Positions 55,145 to 63,123 of a stretch of DNA of 64,000 nt are shown in pieces. Each line of letters begins with the position of its first letter. Within the stretch, counting starts at the first letter, position 1. Made by a program: the position numbers and the translations under genes. The notes under the pieces are model-generated. The model made no database searches and was not told the origin of the DNA. It was given only the letters and a program-made list of their open reading frames with translations. Source of the stretch: Megalopta genalis (Eukaryota; Arthropoda; Insecta; Hymenoptera; Halictidae); contig NW_027476099.1 of assembly GCF_051020955.1 (NCBI RefSeq), positions 792,001 to 856,000 on the forward strand. The letters are read 5' to 3'.

Positions 55145-55262
55145 AAATGTAGTAGAATAATGCCAAATAGAGTAGAATATAAAAGTAGAATCAAAAAGAA
55201 TAGAATTGAATAAAATAAAATAGAATGAAGTAGAATGAAATAGAATGAAATAGAAAAAATCT
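55145..55262. repeat. Degenerate TAGAATGAAA-type simple repeat
   Basis: Imperfect repetition of GTAGAATA, ATAGAATGAAA and related words over about 118 bp, interrupted by AAAT runs. Simple-sequence DNA with no coding potential. Confidence 0.8.
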
Positions 55263-55542
55263 AAAATTATAAGAAATAAACATCGCGCGCTTTGCACTCC
55301 TAGACCGTATCACTTGGAGAACAAATCACTACTGAACGCGACGTAAAAACGCAGAGAACAGCTGAATGCGAGTCACGTTACGATACTACTAATACATGTA
55401 GCTTTATCGCCTACGAAAGTGTAAACAAATCATTTTCGAACTGCAAACAGCGGTAGCGGGAAATTCGAAATAGGGAAAGCAACCGTTGTGTGGGATCATG
55501 ATTTGGACCAGGGTATGCTTGCGATGCTACCATTGGACATTG

Positions 55543-55710
55543 CCATTGGCAGACAACCAATGATATTTTTTGAACCATTGGCAGACAACCAATGATACTA
55601 TTTCAACCATTGGCAGACAACCAATGATATTATTTGAACCATTGGCAGACAACCAATGATACTATTTGAACCATTGGCAGACAACCAATCATACTATTTG
55701 AACCATTGGC
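55543..55710. repeat. 32-bp minisatellite of paired CCAAT motifs
   Basis: Five full units start at 55,543, 55,575, 55,607, 55,639 and 55,671, and a partial one at 55,703, spaced exactly 32 bp. Each unit contains CCATTGGCAGACAACCAATG, an inverted pair CATTGG/CCAATG with a 7-nt loop, followed by ATACTATTTGAA or close variants. A further CCATTGG lies just upstream at 55,530. CCAAT is the NF-Y recognition core, so the array offers at least ten candidate sites in alternating orientation between two divergent candidate genes. Regulatory function is inference. Confidence 0.9.
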
Positions 55711-55855
55711 GCATCATGTAGTCCCATTTTGAAAATCCCCCCACCACAAACACGGCTCCGAGACCGACACTGGGCCTAACTTCGAGCTGCGAAGGGTCGC
55801 AGTTTCATTCAACGCTGAACTCTTGGAGGAGTAAGAAACCACGAAGAAATTGCAA
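55711..55855 (+). other. Candidate 5' untranslated first exon
   Basis: Sequence ahead of a strong splice donor: TTGCAA followed by GTAAGTACATA at 55,856. It joins in order with an acceptor TTTTTTTTGCAG ending at 56,209, giving an intron of 354 nt. No long frame crosses it, so it is probably leader sequence. The left limit (transcription start) is not determined. Confidence 0.35.
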
Positions 55856-56213
55856 GTAAGTACATACTAATATATAAACTATGTATGTGGCACTAGAATT
55901 TCAAAGTTTTGAAACGTTTGCGTACCACGAGCCACTTTCGCGCTCTTCAGATTTTGGGTTGAGAAAAGCCAGGGCATATACATGTAGTATATTTTTCGTT
56001 AAATATAAGTTAAAATATTAGTTATGTAATCGAAGGAGCGCGATCGCGCTCTTTGGCGTTTTTCGATCCTGTTTTTTTAGAACCATCTGGTATGCAAACG
56101 ATTCAATTGATTTTATTTCGAATTTATAACGCGATAAAATTTAGTATTGTGGAAATTTGTTCTAGTAATTGTGTAGCAATTTATTTTAATAATATTATTT
56201 TTTTTGCAGAAAT

Positions 56214-56793
56214 ATGGAACGAGAAGTCGAACAAAAAATTCAGGAAATGCAGCTAGAAGAAGAAAACGCATCCGCCGGATCAGCAGCGGCGAACACCGCC
56301 GCAGCATCAACGGCGACCTCAGCAGCGACGGACACCTCCGCCGCGAACGAGTCGCTGGACTCAATACTAGCGCGGCAGCGAGAAATCGCAATATAAGTGT
56401 GCACAACAGAATGTATATTTATAATATATATATTTCTAATTCTGCTGTTATGTTACAGTCCCAGTGGAGGAACATATTGGGCCAATTGGCCAGAGGGGTA
56501 GCCAGGCCTAACCTGGCAAACCTGGTGGCGGCCAATGTAAGTAAATGAAAAATACTTTTATATATAATATAATATAGTAATATGTATAGTAACAAATTAT
56601 AATAATAATATATACTTACACGTTGCAGAGAGACCTCAAAAAACTGTTCAAAACAACTATTTATGGCCCTCAAAAAAGGGGCAAAGAACGGAAAGGAAAA
56701 GGAGGAAGAGGAGGAAGAGGAGGGAGAGGAGGAAGAGGAGGACGAGGAGGGGGAGGAGGGGGCAGTTGTAAATACGTTTTGAATTTTTATTAA
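56214..56793 (+). pseudogene. Candidate spliced gene, acidic/Ala-rich start and RGG tail; first donor broken
   Basis: Three coding pieces fit together. Piece 1 (56,214-56,393): ATG in AAATATGG just after an acceptor at 56,209. It encodes about 60 residues, Glu/Gln-rich first (MEREVEQKIQEMQLEEENA), then Ala/Ser/Thr-rich. Piece 2 (56,459-56,536): acceptor TATGTTACAG, donor GTAAGTAAA, 26 codons including QWRNILGQLARGVARPN. Piece 3 (56,629-56,793): acceptor TTGCAG, 54 codons plus stop, with a basic stretch and five or more RGG units before a short hydrophobic end. All pieces are in phase 0. The oddity is at 56,394: the exon reads ATA then TAAGTG, one G short of the donor GTAAGTG, so the frame meets TAA instead. 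Either the gene is broken, the short 60-residue product is real, or a base is missing from the sequence. RGG tails often bind RNA; the family is not recognised. Confidence 0.45.
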
Positions 56794-56796
56794 TTA

Positions 56797-56802
56797 ATAA
56801 AA
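56797..56802 (+). terminator. Polyadenylation signal AATAAA
   Basis: AATAAA four bases after the TAA stop of the last candidate exon (56,791-56,793), followed by a T-rich stretch. Supports the plus-strand transcription unit, though AATAAA is common in AT-rich DNA. Confidence 0.4.
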
Positions 56803-57148
56803 GGATCGTTTTTATTATTTCTGTTGTTCATTTTATTTACGAATTGCTCCATCACCATCAGTTTTTTAAATAAACGAACTACATTTAAATTATTTGTTTA
56901 CTTCGCATTATCTACATATCACATCCTATCCCACTAGCACTGTCCGACAAAATCAAACTTTTTTTCTGATTTCCTATAATTATTCATCCTTACGTTTTTA
57001 TTATTCTTAGTTTATTATAGTATAATGAATCATTCTATAAAAATTATAAATACATGTCTTATTAAATTATTATTATTATAAAAAAATCTATTATTATTTT
57101 AATATATATTATTATATATTAAAATTCCTACATCACCTACCCGATTAC
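56803..57148. other. AT-rich intergenic stretch
   Basis: AT-rich spacer with runs of TTATTATTAT and TAATATATATT; no open frame, motif or repeat of note. Confidence 0.6.
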
Positions 57149-57203
57149 TCGACGAGCGTTCTTGCTGCAACTGCCGCGCCGCTCACGACTGCCCCGCACG
57201 CCA
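57149..57203. repeat. 55-bp direct repeat, copy 1
   Basis: TCGACGAGCGTTCTTGCTGC through CCCCGCACGCCA, repeated without a visible change at 57,398-57,452 (offset 249). Much more GC-rich than its surroundings. The segment between the copies (57,204-57,397) begins CTTCCCC and is not itself repeated. Confidence 0.9.
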
Positions 57204-57829
57204 CCTTCCCCTGGTCTAGTAACCTAGCGCGCGGCAGAATATCTTCGTGACAACTGTTCGTTTCAAGCAAGATGGACGTGCCTATATTCGAGTAAGCAGT
57301 TCGAGAGTTGGATATATCGATTCAGAAAAGTCTAAGCTGGGGGGCTTCGGATGTAGAAAGGACCATTTTTTTATTATTGTTCAGATATTTACAGTATTCG
57401 ACGAGCGTTCTTGCTGCAACTGCCGCGCCGCTCACGACTGCCCCGCACGCCAATAACCTACTTCCCCCACGGACGAGAGCAAGTTGCTCAAGTATTGATA
57501 CTTTGGTTGACGCAGCGATTTCGAATACACGGACACATTTGTGAATCGCTGCCAATTCGGACTCTCCAACAGACTAATCATAACGTTCGTTTTACCACAT
57601 CCTCACGGGCCGCTTATCACGCACCATATACTACTCGGTAGCAATGATCCAGGTCGGAACGGATCCAGGTGCGGCAGGTCGGAACCCGGACATTCAAGGA
57701 CTGTCGTACGAAACTGTAGATATCAGTCTCCCCGTATTCCAATGATAGAGCGCATCTCCATGTAAACTGACGTACGTACATTTTTTCTTTTTTCATAATC
57801 AACAGAAAAATAAAACAAAGCTTGACATA
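57204..57829. other. Unassigned, coding-like but broken sequence
   Basis: Holds several overlapping open frames of 60-90 codons on both strands (for example 57,308-57,544 plus, 57,322-57,555 minus, 57,617-57,895 minus). None has a recognisable domain or a start with good context. GC content is higher than the flanks. It lies directly upstream of the virus-like ORF at 58,030 and may be more of the same decayed element. Confidence 0.3.
57398..57452. repeat. 55-bp direct repeat, copy 2
   Basis: Second copy of 57,149-57,203. After it comes AATAACCTACTTCCCCC; copy 1 is followed by CCTTCCCCTGG and, a little later, AGTAACCTAGC. So the two flanks may be diverged parts of a longer duplication. Confidence 0.9.
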
Positions 57830-57830
57830 A

Positions 57831-57935
57831 CAGCTCCATATACCATTTACAGACTGGTAAAAACAGCTCTGTATACCGTTACACACTGGTAACAACAGCT
57901 CTGTATACCGTTACAGACTGGTAAAAACAGCTCTG
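57831..57935. repeat. 32-33-bp minisatellite
   Basis: Just over three units, starting CAGCTC at 57,831, 57,864, 57,896 and 57,928 (partial). Each full unit reads CAGCTCTGTATACCGTTACA, then GACTGGTAAAAA, with minor changes. Each contains the short inverted pair TACC/GGTA. No coding role seen. Confidence 0.85.
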
Positions 57936-57956
57936 ATAAGATTAGGTATGGGTTTG

Positions 57957-57983
57957 AAGAAGAAGAAGAAGAAGGAGGAAGAC
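57957..57983. repeat. Short GAA microsatellite
   Basis: GAAGAAGAAGAAGAAGAAGG-type run ahead of the virus-like ORF. Possibly the Lys/Glu-coding remnant of an upstream basic frame, possibly a simple repeat. Confidence 0.6.
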
Positions 57984-58029
57984 CGACGAACGGTCAAAGG
58001 AAAAAGAAAGAAGGTAGAAACAGTATCGA

Positions 58030-58593
58030 ATGAATTCTACCTATCATCAAACGAGGCGGTTTTCTACCGCTGTTATTACCCGCTTTGGGAGCTTCGGAAG
58101 CGTTGACAGATGGCGCTGCGCTGGGGTGATCAAAACAATAAACGATGCGAATGCTGCGAAGAAACAATTGGAAGAAGCGCGACGACACAATCGCGCTATG
58201 GAGGGCCGCGGAGTGTATCTCGCGCCGTACAAACGTGGAAAAGGAATGAAGAAGAAGAAAAAAGTCAAAAGAAAGGAAAAAGATAACTCGACGACGGACG
58301 TTGAATTGAAAATCGCCTGTAAAAGATTATCGCATTTTCGCGGAGTTTTCATGCGCGATGAATTGCCGAAACAAATATGGGTAAACGAACGAAGAATAGT
58401 GAATCTGGATAGCGGTCATGGTTCAGGAACGCACTGGGTGGCGTATATAAAGCATGATTCGCGTGTCAGTTACTTCGATAGTTTTGGAGATCTTCGACCA
58501 CCGATCGAATTGATTCATTATTTCCGACCATCACGTACAATCACAAGATTTATCAAAGATACAACGAAAGCGTGTGCGGACAATTGTGTGTGA
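58030..58593 (+). pseudogene. Virus-like basic core segment joined to adenain-type cysteine protease, frameshifted
   Basis: A 187-codon frame with two parts. Residues ~30-85 carry GVIKTINDANAAKKQLEE, GRGVYLAPYKRGKG and a Lys/Arg run, like the small basic core proteins next to the protease in large virus-like DNA elements of insects. Residues ~95-187 look like an adenovirus-type (C5) protease: FRGVFMRDELP, then IVNLD, then GTHWVAY with the expected catalytic His, then YFDSFG with an acidic residue. The catalytic-Cys region is broken: this frame reads ACADNC and stops, while the next frame at about 58,572-58,613 carries CGQLC and continues to a stop. Upstream, near 58,050-58,110, a hydrophobic PLLLPALGA lies in a different frame. 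So at least two frameshifts are present and the copy is dead. Polinton/adintovirus-like origin is from memory of related insect sequences. Confidence 0.65.
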
Positions 58594-58631
58594 AATTTCT
58601 GCGAGAAACTCTAATATAGTCCGTCGCAAGA

Positions 58632-58889
58632 ATGTCAGACACGTTCACGTTATCGGGAAGAAGTAGCGTGTTATCGTCCAAGTACTTCCCGCCTATAGAT
58701 CTCAACAATGCCGATTACGAACTGGGCCTGCTCGATTTGCAAACTTATTACACGATACCAAACATCAGTTCAAATATCGGTATTGGGATTAAGGCTTGGA
58801 TTATTTCTCAAATAAATATGACATTAATTCTTTTTCTTAAAAAGCTTTATTTTTACTTTTATTTGAGAGAAGGTATATGTACGAACTGA
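58632..58889 (+). pseudogene. Second virus-like ORF, truncated
   Basis: Starts with ATG at 58,632, just 13 bp after the shifted-frame stop of the protease. The N-terminal ~50 residues look like a conserved domain (TLSGRSSVLSSKYFPPIDL, then GLLDLQTYYTIPNI). I remember this pattern beside adenain-like proteases in insect and cnidarian genomes, but I cannot name its function. From about residue 52 the sequence becomes low-complexity and hydrophobic (KLYFYFYL) and no longer fits, so the real domain probably ends at about 58,787 through a deletion or insertion. A structural-protein role is a guess. Confidence 0.45.
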
Positions 58890-59110
58890 CTGAGCGACCA
58901 AAACATTGTATACGCGGTATTGGGATCACTAACGGTCAGAGCACGATGTGTTCTTACAACACCGGCGATGGTATATGGCGATATCTTTGATGTACAGTTT
59001 ACATCACCGTCGGTGCGCGCTGACGGAACCGGCGGAAACGTAATCTGATATTTTCGAATCTCAGTCCTAAGTAAACTATAGATTAATTTTTGTCCGAGGC
59101 TAAAGTTTTT
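58890..59110 (-). other. Unassigned open region beside the copia edge
   Basis: An 85-codon minus-strand frame (58,859-59,116) includes PPVPSARTDGDVNCTSKISP and AYTMFWSLSQFV, which read like real protein, but I cannot place them in a family. The plus strand here is broken by stops. It may be a remnant of either neighbour (virus-like element or retrotransposon). Confidence 0.25.
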
Positions 59111-59119
59111 TTTCAATAC

Positions 59120-59455
59120 ACCCCCTCAAAAATTAAACAAAAGAAAAATACAAGTTTAACATGCAACCAATAAAAATATGTATATTTATCAACTAAATAT
59201 GTTCTCTCTTTTGGGAAATACAATATGGTCTTTGACGGCGGTTCGTGTGTCGTGGAAATGGTAAGGAGTGGGGAGACGTTTCGTCCGGGGCCCGCTAGAG
59301 GACTCATCGGTAAGGCTATCCTAGCGGGCCCTTGCCTTAGACGTAAGGGTAGGACGAAATCTCGGTGTATATATAGGGATCGGAACGGATCGGCTACTAG
59401 CGGGAAGAGGAGCCCTCTGCTGGCGGGTCTGGAGGTAGCCGCCACAGGTCCAACA
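59120..59455 (-). mobile_element. Possible Ty1/copia 3' LTR
   Basis: On the minus strand, downstream of the RNase H remnant, a segment opens with TGTTGGACC at 59,455. It has a TATA-like TATATATA (59,368-59,375) about 80 bp inside and then an AT-rich end. TGTTGG is a common start of copia LTRs. The far end is not defined: a purine tract GAGGGGGTGT lies at about 59,120-59,130, which resembles a polypurine tract, so the order of LTR and tract is unclear. No second copy is visible at the other end of the element, so this stays tentative. Confidence 0.35.
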
Positions 59456-59519
59456 TTTGTTGCTAAAGGTCAAGGGAAACCCAGAAAAACCTGACCAGAC
59501 CATTTACTTCTTATAATAA

Positions 59520-60187
59520 TTGAAAAATGAGAAAAAAATTCTATTATTGTACGCCTATTCCAATTTTCATTTGGATGAACTTCTGTCCTGGAAGGCTTGC
59601 TTAGCATATCTGCCAATTGATGACCTGTTGGAATATATTTTAATATTACTACTTTATTCTCTACCTGCTCTCTGGTAAAGTGATATTTAATATCGATATG
59701 TTTTGATCTTTTGTGACTAGAGTTGGGTTGTTTGCAATACTAATACCACCATTATTGTCTTCATAGATTACAATGGATTCTGATATATTTACTTTGATAC
59801 TGTTGCTAAAGATTTTAACCATAATGCTTCTTTAACTGCTTCAAATAAAGCCATGTATTCAGCCTCAGTCGAAGAGGCCGCGACTGATGATTGCTTTTTC
59901 GTATTCCAACTAATTGTATATTTTTCGAGCAATTTAAATATATAACCTGTTGTGCTTTTTCTATCGTACATATCATTTCCATCCCAATCTGAATCAGCAT
60001 ACCCTGCTGTCTATCAAGATGTTATCATGTGTACCTCTTGTGTACGTTAGTTTGATATCTGTCGTGCCTTTCAAATATCTTAAAACTCTTTTAAGACAAA
60101 TCCATAATTCCTTATTTCTTTTATTTGTGTATCTGCTCAAAATGCTCACAGCTACAAATAGATCAGGTCGCGTACAGATCATAATAT
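59520..60187 (-). pseudogene. Ty1/copia RNase H and end of reverse transcriptase (distal piece)
   Basis: Read on the minus strand from 60,187: ICTRPDLFVAVSILSRYTNK, the end of the RT domain. Then, after a frame slip near 60,000, the RNase H block GYADSDWDGND with its first catalytic acidic residue, DRKSTTGYIF, and SSTEAEYMAL. Further down, LADMLSKP marks the usual copia C-terminus. A frame slip near 59,730 separates the last two parts. The piece continues directly from the one ending at 60,956, the gap being the 768-bp inserted LTR. Confidence 0.85.
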
Positions 60188-60955
60188 TGTTACGTGCCGA
60201 GGGCCAGGCAGTTTGGGTGGCCGGAGGTTGCGTGCAATTGGAATCTTTTTGGATGAGGTGCGTAGACCAGCCGATGTTTATTTCGACACGGGTGGCTACC
60301 TCTTAGGTTAGGATGAGGTGCGTAGACCAGCCAATGTTTATTTCGACACGGGTGGCTATCTTCAAAGGGGTTTGGATAAGGTGGTTGGAGGAATTGGTGT
60401 TAGGGTGCCTCGTAACTTTGTTAAAAAGAAATAAGGATATACCTCGAGCGGCTGAGGTATACCTTGGTGGGTTCTTACCTATTACTGGTTCGAAGCAGGA
60501 GATGGTAATAATTGAAGTGGAAACCAAAAAACTGGTAGAAACTAATTTATTGCGCGCTGGGTTTAACAAGTGTGAGTGTGTGTTTGTGGACTCTAAACGC
60601 GCTCTCAGTTTTTCGCACTGAGCCGGCGGGAGCTTTCGATTCTAGGCTGTTACCTCTGAGATTTGGTTGAAAGAGAATTTAACTCGATCTTGCTAATGTT
60701 TCCGTCTCAACGAATGTCACGAAACTAGCCCGCTTCCCGGTCGCGTTAGAGCCCTTTATATACTAGAATTTTATGGGAAAAATGGTAGTGGCGGTGTTGC
60801 TACGTGGTCCGGTTCCAGAACGTTCGTCGTCGTACCCCCTCGGAGGCACTCGACTCACGATATATAAATCCACCCCCGACTGGCTGCCGCCAGCCTGGCG
60901 TATGCCTTCAGGAAGGAATATAAAAAATACGTGGGAAGATTCCTCGTATGTTACA
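60188..60955 (+). mobile_element. Solo LTR (Ty3/gypsy-like) inserted in the copia element
   Basis: 768 bp starting TGTTACGTGCC and ending TATGTTACA, the TG...CA ends of an LTR. It is flanked by ATAT on both sides (60,184-60,187 and 60,956-60,959), a 4-bp target-site duplication. Removing it and one ATAT restores an uninterrupted copia reading frame across LMYI/MICTRP. A TATA-like TATATAAAT sits at 60,861-60,869, so transcription would be on the plus strand. No internal region is left, as expected after LTR-LTR recombination. The gypsy-type assignment rests on the 4-bp duplication and LTR ends only. Confidence 0.8.
60251..60359. repeat. 60-bp tandem duplication inside the solo LTR
   Basis: GGATGAGGTGCGTAGACCAG starts at 60,251 and again at 60,311. 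About 49 bp of each copy match, with one difference (GCCGATG versus GCCAATG), followed by unlike spacers. It may be a feature of the LTR family or private to this copy. Confidence 0.9.
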
Positions 60956-62350
60956 ATATACATCAAACAATCAATAACATTTCGACAAGGTGCCTCATAT
61001 TGTTCGTCTGAATTCAGGGTTTCATAATTAAGCTTACTTTCAAGTGGAGTATTTATGGGTTTACAATTATCCATATTAAATTTCTTCAATACTTTTCTAA
61101 TATAAGTACTTTGGTCTAGAGTTATATTTTCTCCAGTCCTTTCAATTCTAATGAAACTGTTCATTACCTGTTCATTAAGTAGTCTTTGAAATTATTCATC
61201 GTTACGATATTAGCTGTCGCAACTACCAAATGATCGACATACAAAACTACATAGATATTTTTAGAAATATCTCCTTTATCTAAAATATAAGTACAACGGT
61301 CAACTGGGGAATTCTGAAAATCTTTTTAAGAGCCTTTTCGAATTCTTCAAACCAGCATCTTGCTGCTTGTTTTAATCCATACAAAGCTTTATTTAATTTA
61401 CAAACTTGATTCTGTTTGTTTTCAATTCCCTCAGGTACTCTCATATAAATTTCCTCCTTTAATATACCGTTTAAAAATGCGGTTTCTACATCCATATGAT
61501 GGATTAATAAATTAAATTGATTAGCATAAGCAATTATAAATCTGAAACTTGAAATCCTTGCAATCGGAGCAAAGGTTTCATTATAATCTACTAAATACTT
61601 TGGCTAAACGCTTTTGCAACCAGCCGAGCTTTATATCTTAATGGGTTTACAAATTCATCATCTTTTATCGTAAATACCCATTTACAATTTATTATATTTC
61701 TATTGCTAGGACTTGGTACTAATGTCCAAGTTTTATTCACCATAAGAGAATTAATTTCTTCTCTAATAGCTTGTTCCCATTGTTCCCTATCATTTCTGTT
61801 ATTTGTTTCCTGATATGATGCAGGAGTTTCACAAACTACCGATTGTGCACACATCATATAATCAATCGGCATGTCCTCTTCATCATATGAAATGTGCGGT
61901 TTCCTTTTAATCCTATCACTCCTTCTTGGTTCTGATAACATTCTTTTACTGCTATTTGTACTATCTGTATTTGTACTATTCTGAGAAGAAGACCTATCTA
62001 CTGTTATTTCAATATTATCATTATGGAATTTTTCATTGATTCTGTTTGAATTTATACTCTCTAGTTTATCTGTTTTTCCATCAACAGACTTACTAGGATC
62101 ACCCACTGATTTTGACTTTACGTCAGAAACATCAGTTTTATTTCCGATATTTTCCGAACTTAAACTATCTGGTTTGCCATTATCAGATTTCTTTAATTCC
62201 TTTATTGAGTTTGACATTACGTCAGAAATTTCAATTTTATTTTCAGATTTTTCACAACTAATCTCTTTAACATTTGCTACCGGCCTTGACTTTAGGAAAT
62301 TAACTTCGTCAAATATTGTATCTCTGACAACGAAATACTTTTCCTTTTCA
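60956..62350 (-). pseudogene. Ty1/copia reverse transcriptase, decayed
   Basis: Minus-strand pieces in order. A Ser/Asn/Lys-rich linker leads to EQWEQAIREEINSLMVNKTW and NCKWVF (start of the RVT_2 domain), then KARLVAK. After a frame slip near 61,600 come NETFAPIAR and DVETAFLNGILKEEIYM with the first catalytic Asp, and KLNKALYGLKQAARCWFEEF. After another slip near 61,290, the active-site box reads LYVDHLVVAT at about 61,220-61,250, with His where YVDD is expected (codon at 61,230-61,232). A short deletion near 61,160 removes the next few residues, and FIRIERTGENITLDQSTYI and LMYI follow. Several frameshifts and the active-site change make it inactive. Confidence 0.9.
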
Positions 62351-63036
62351 CGTCCCACACTCTATACCCGTTTGTTTCATAGCCTGCTAGTATTCCTTTC
62401 CATGACTTTTCGTTACATTTGGTTTTACTAGTTTTATCATGCACATATACCGTAGAATCAAATATTCTTAAATATTTTATTTGTGGAAGGAGTGATTGGA
62501 TCGCACACGTCCGAATGTACTATAAACAAAGGTCTTTTTACATGATCTTTATCTTTTTCCTTTTTAAATGGCAATCGTGCTCGTTTTCCATTAACGCAAG
62601 CTTCGCATAAGTTATTATTTGGTAATATTTTATTTACCAATTCGACATCGCTAATCATTCCTTTATTTCTTAACTCTAAGAATTTACTTTTTTCAATATG
62701 TCCCGAGCGTTCATGCCATAGTTCAAAATTACCTTTGATAATACTGTACATTTGGACTGAGTTTACTTGTTCATGCTTTATTTTAAAATCTATTGTAACA
62801 AGATTGTTCGAGGACTTACCCCTGATGATCACCTTACCGGATTTAAAAATCTGCACACCTTGTTTATCAAATACAATCGTATTACCCATACTTTGCATCT
62901 TTGATACAGAGAGCAAGTTATATGGTACTTCCGGCGAATATAGGACGTCCTTCAATTCTCCTGCGACTCCTATGTCACTGACTACGTCCAGTGTATCCCT
63001 TTTTGTTGTCATGATGTATTCTCCAGATTTTGTCAC
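62351..63036 (-). pseudogene. Ty1/copia integrase region with the catalytic core deleted
   Basis: From 63,036 on the minus strand come the end of the protease-linker part (LKDVLYSPEVPYNLLSVSKM) and the GAG-pre-integrase zinc region (LWHERSGHIEKSKF with LCEACVNGKRA, giving the His/Cys ligands). Then come FIVHSDVCDPITPST and, at about 62,475, an abrupt jump to LRIFDSTVYVHDK and GILAGYETNGYRVWDVKR, the integrase C-terminal part. The DDE core of roughly 200 residues between these points is missing. The C-terminal part then meets a one-base frameshift near 62,355 before YFVVRDTIFDEVNF continues in the next frame. Confidence 0.9.
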
Positions 63037-63123
63037 TGATATCCTGATCGGTGTCTTCAGCTCCTCGTTTTGCTAAGTCCTCCCTATTGATGATATGGTC
63101 GGACGCTCCTGACCAACCCGTTC
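63037..63123 (-). pseudogene. Ty1/copia aspartic protease remnant
   Basis: The minus strand around 63,090-63,120 reads GWSGASDHIIN, the region that in copia proteases is DSGAS/T-DHI. The catalytic Asp codon position is TGG (Trp, plus-strand 63,113-63,115). The frame differs from both flanking pieces, so the segment is also frameshifted. Confidence 0.65.

Noticed and set aside
56113..56406. 97-codon minus-strand frame opposite the candidate RGG gene
   Set aside because: It is the reverse shadow of the Ala-rich exon; the plus strand has the better start context and splice signals.
59225..59494. Plus-strand 89-codon frame across the LTR-like segment
   Set aside because: Opposite to the copia orientation and within probable LTR sequence; no domain.
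60313..60621. 102-codon plus-strand frame inside the solo LTR
   Set aside because: LTRs do not normally encode proteins; the frame crosses the 60-bp tandem duplication and shows no domain.
62036..62431. Plus-strand open frames of 60-131 codons along 60-63.5 kb
   Set aside because: They are antisense shadows of the copia gag-pol remnants, which have clear motifs on the minus strand.
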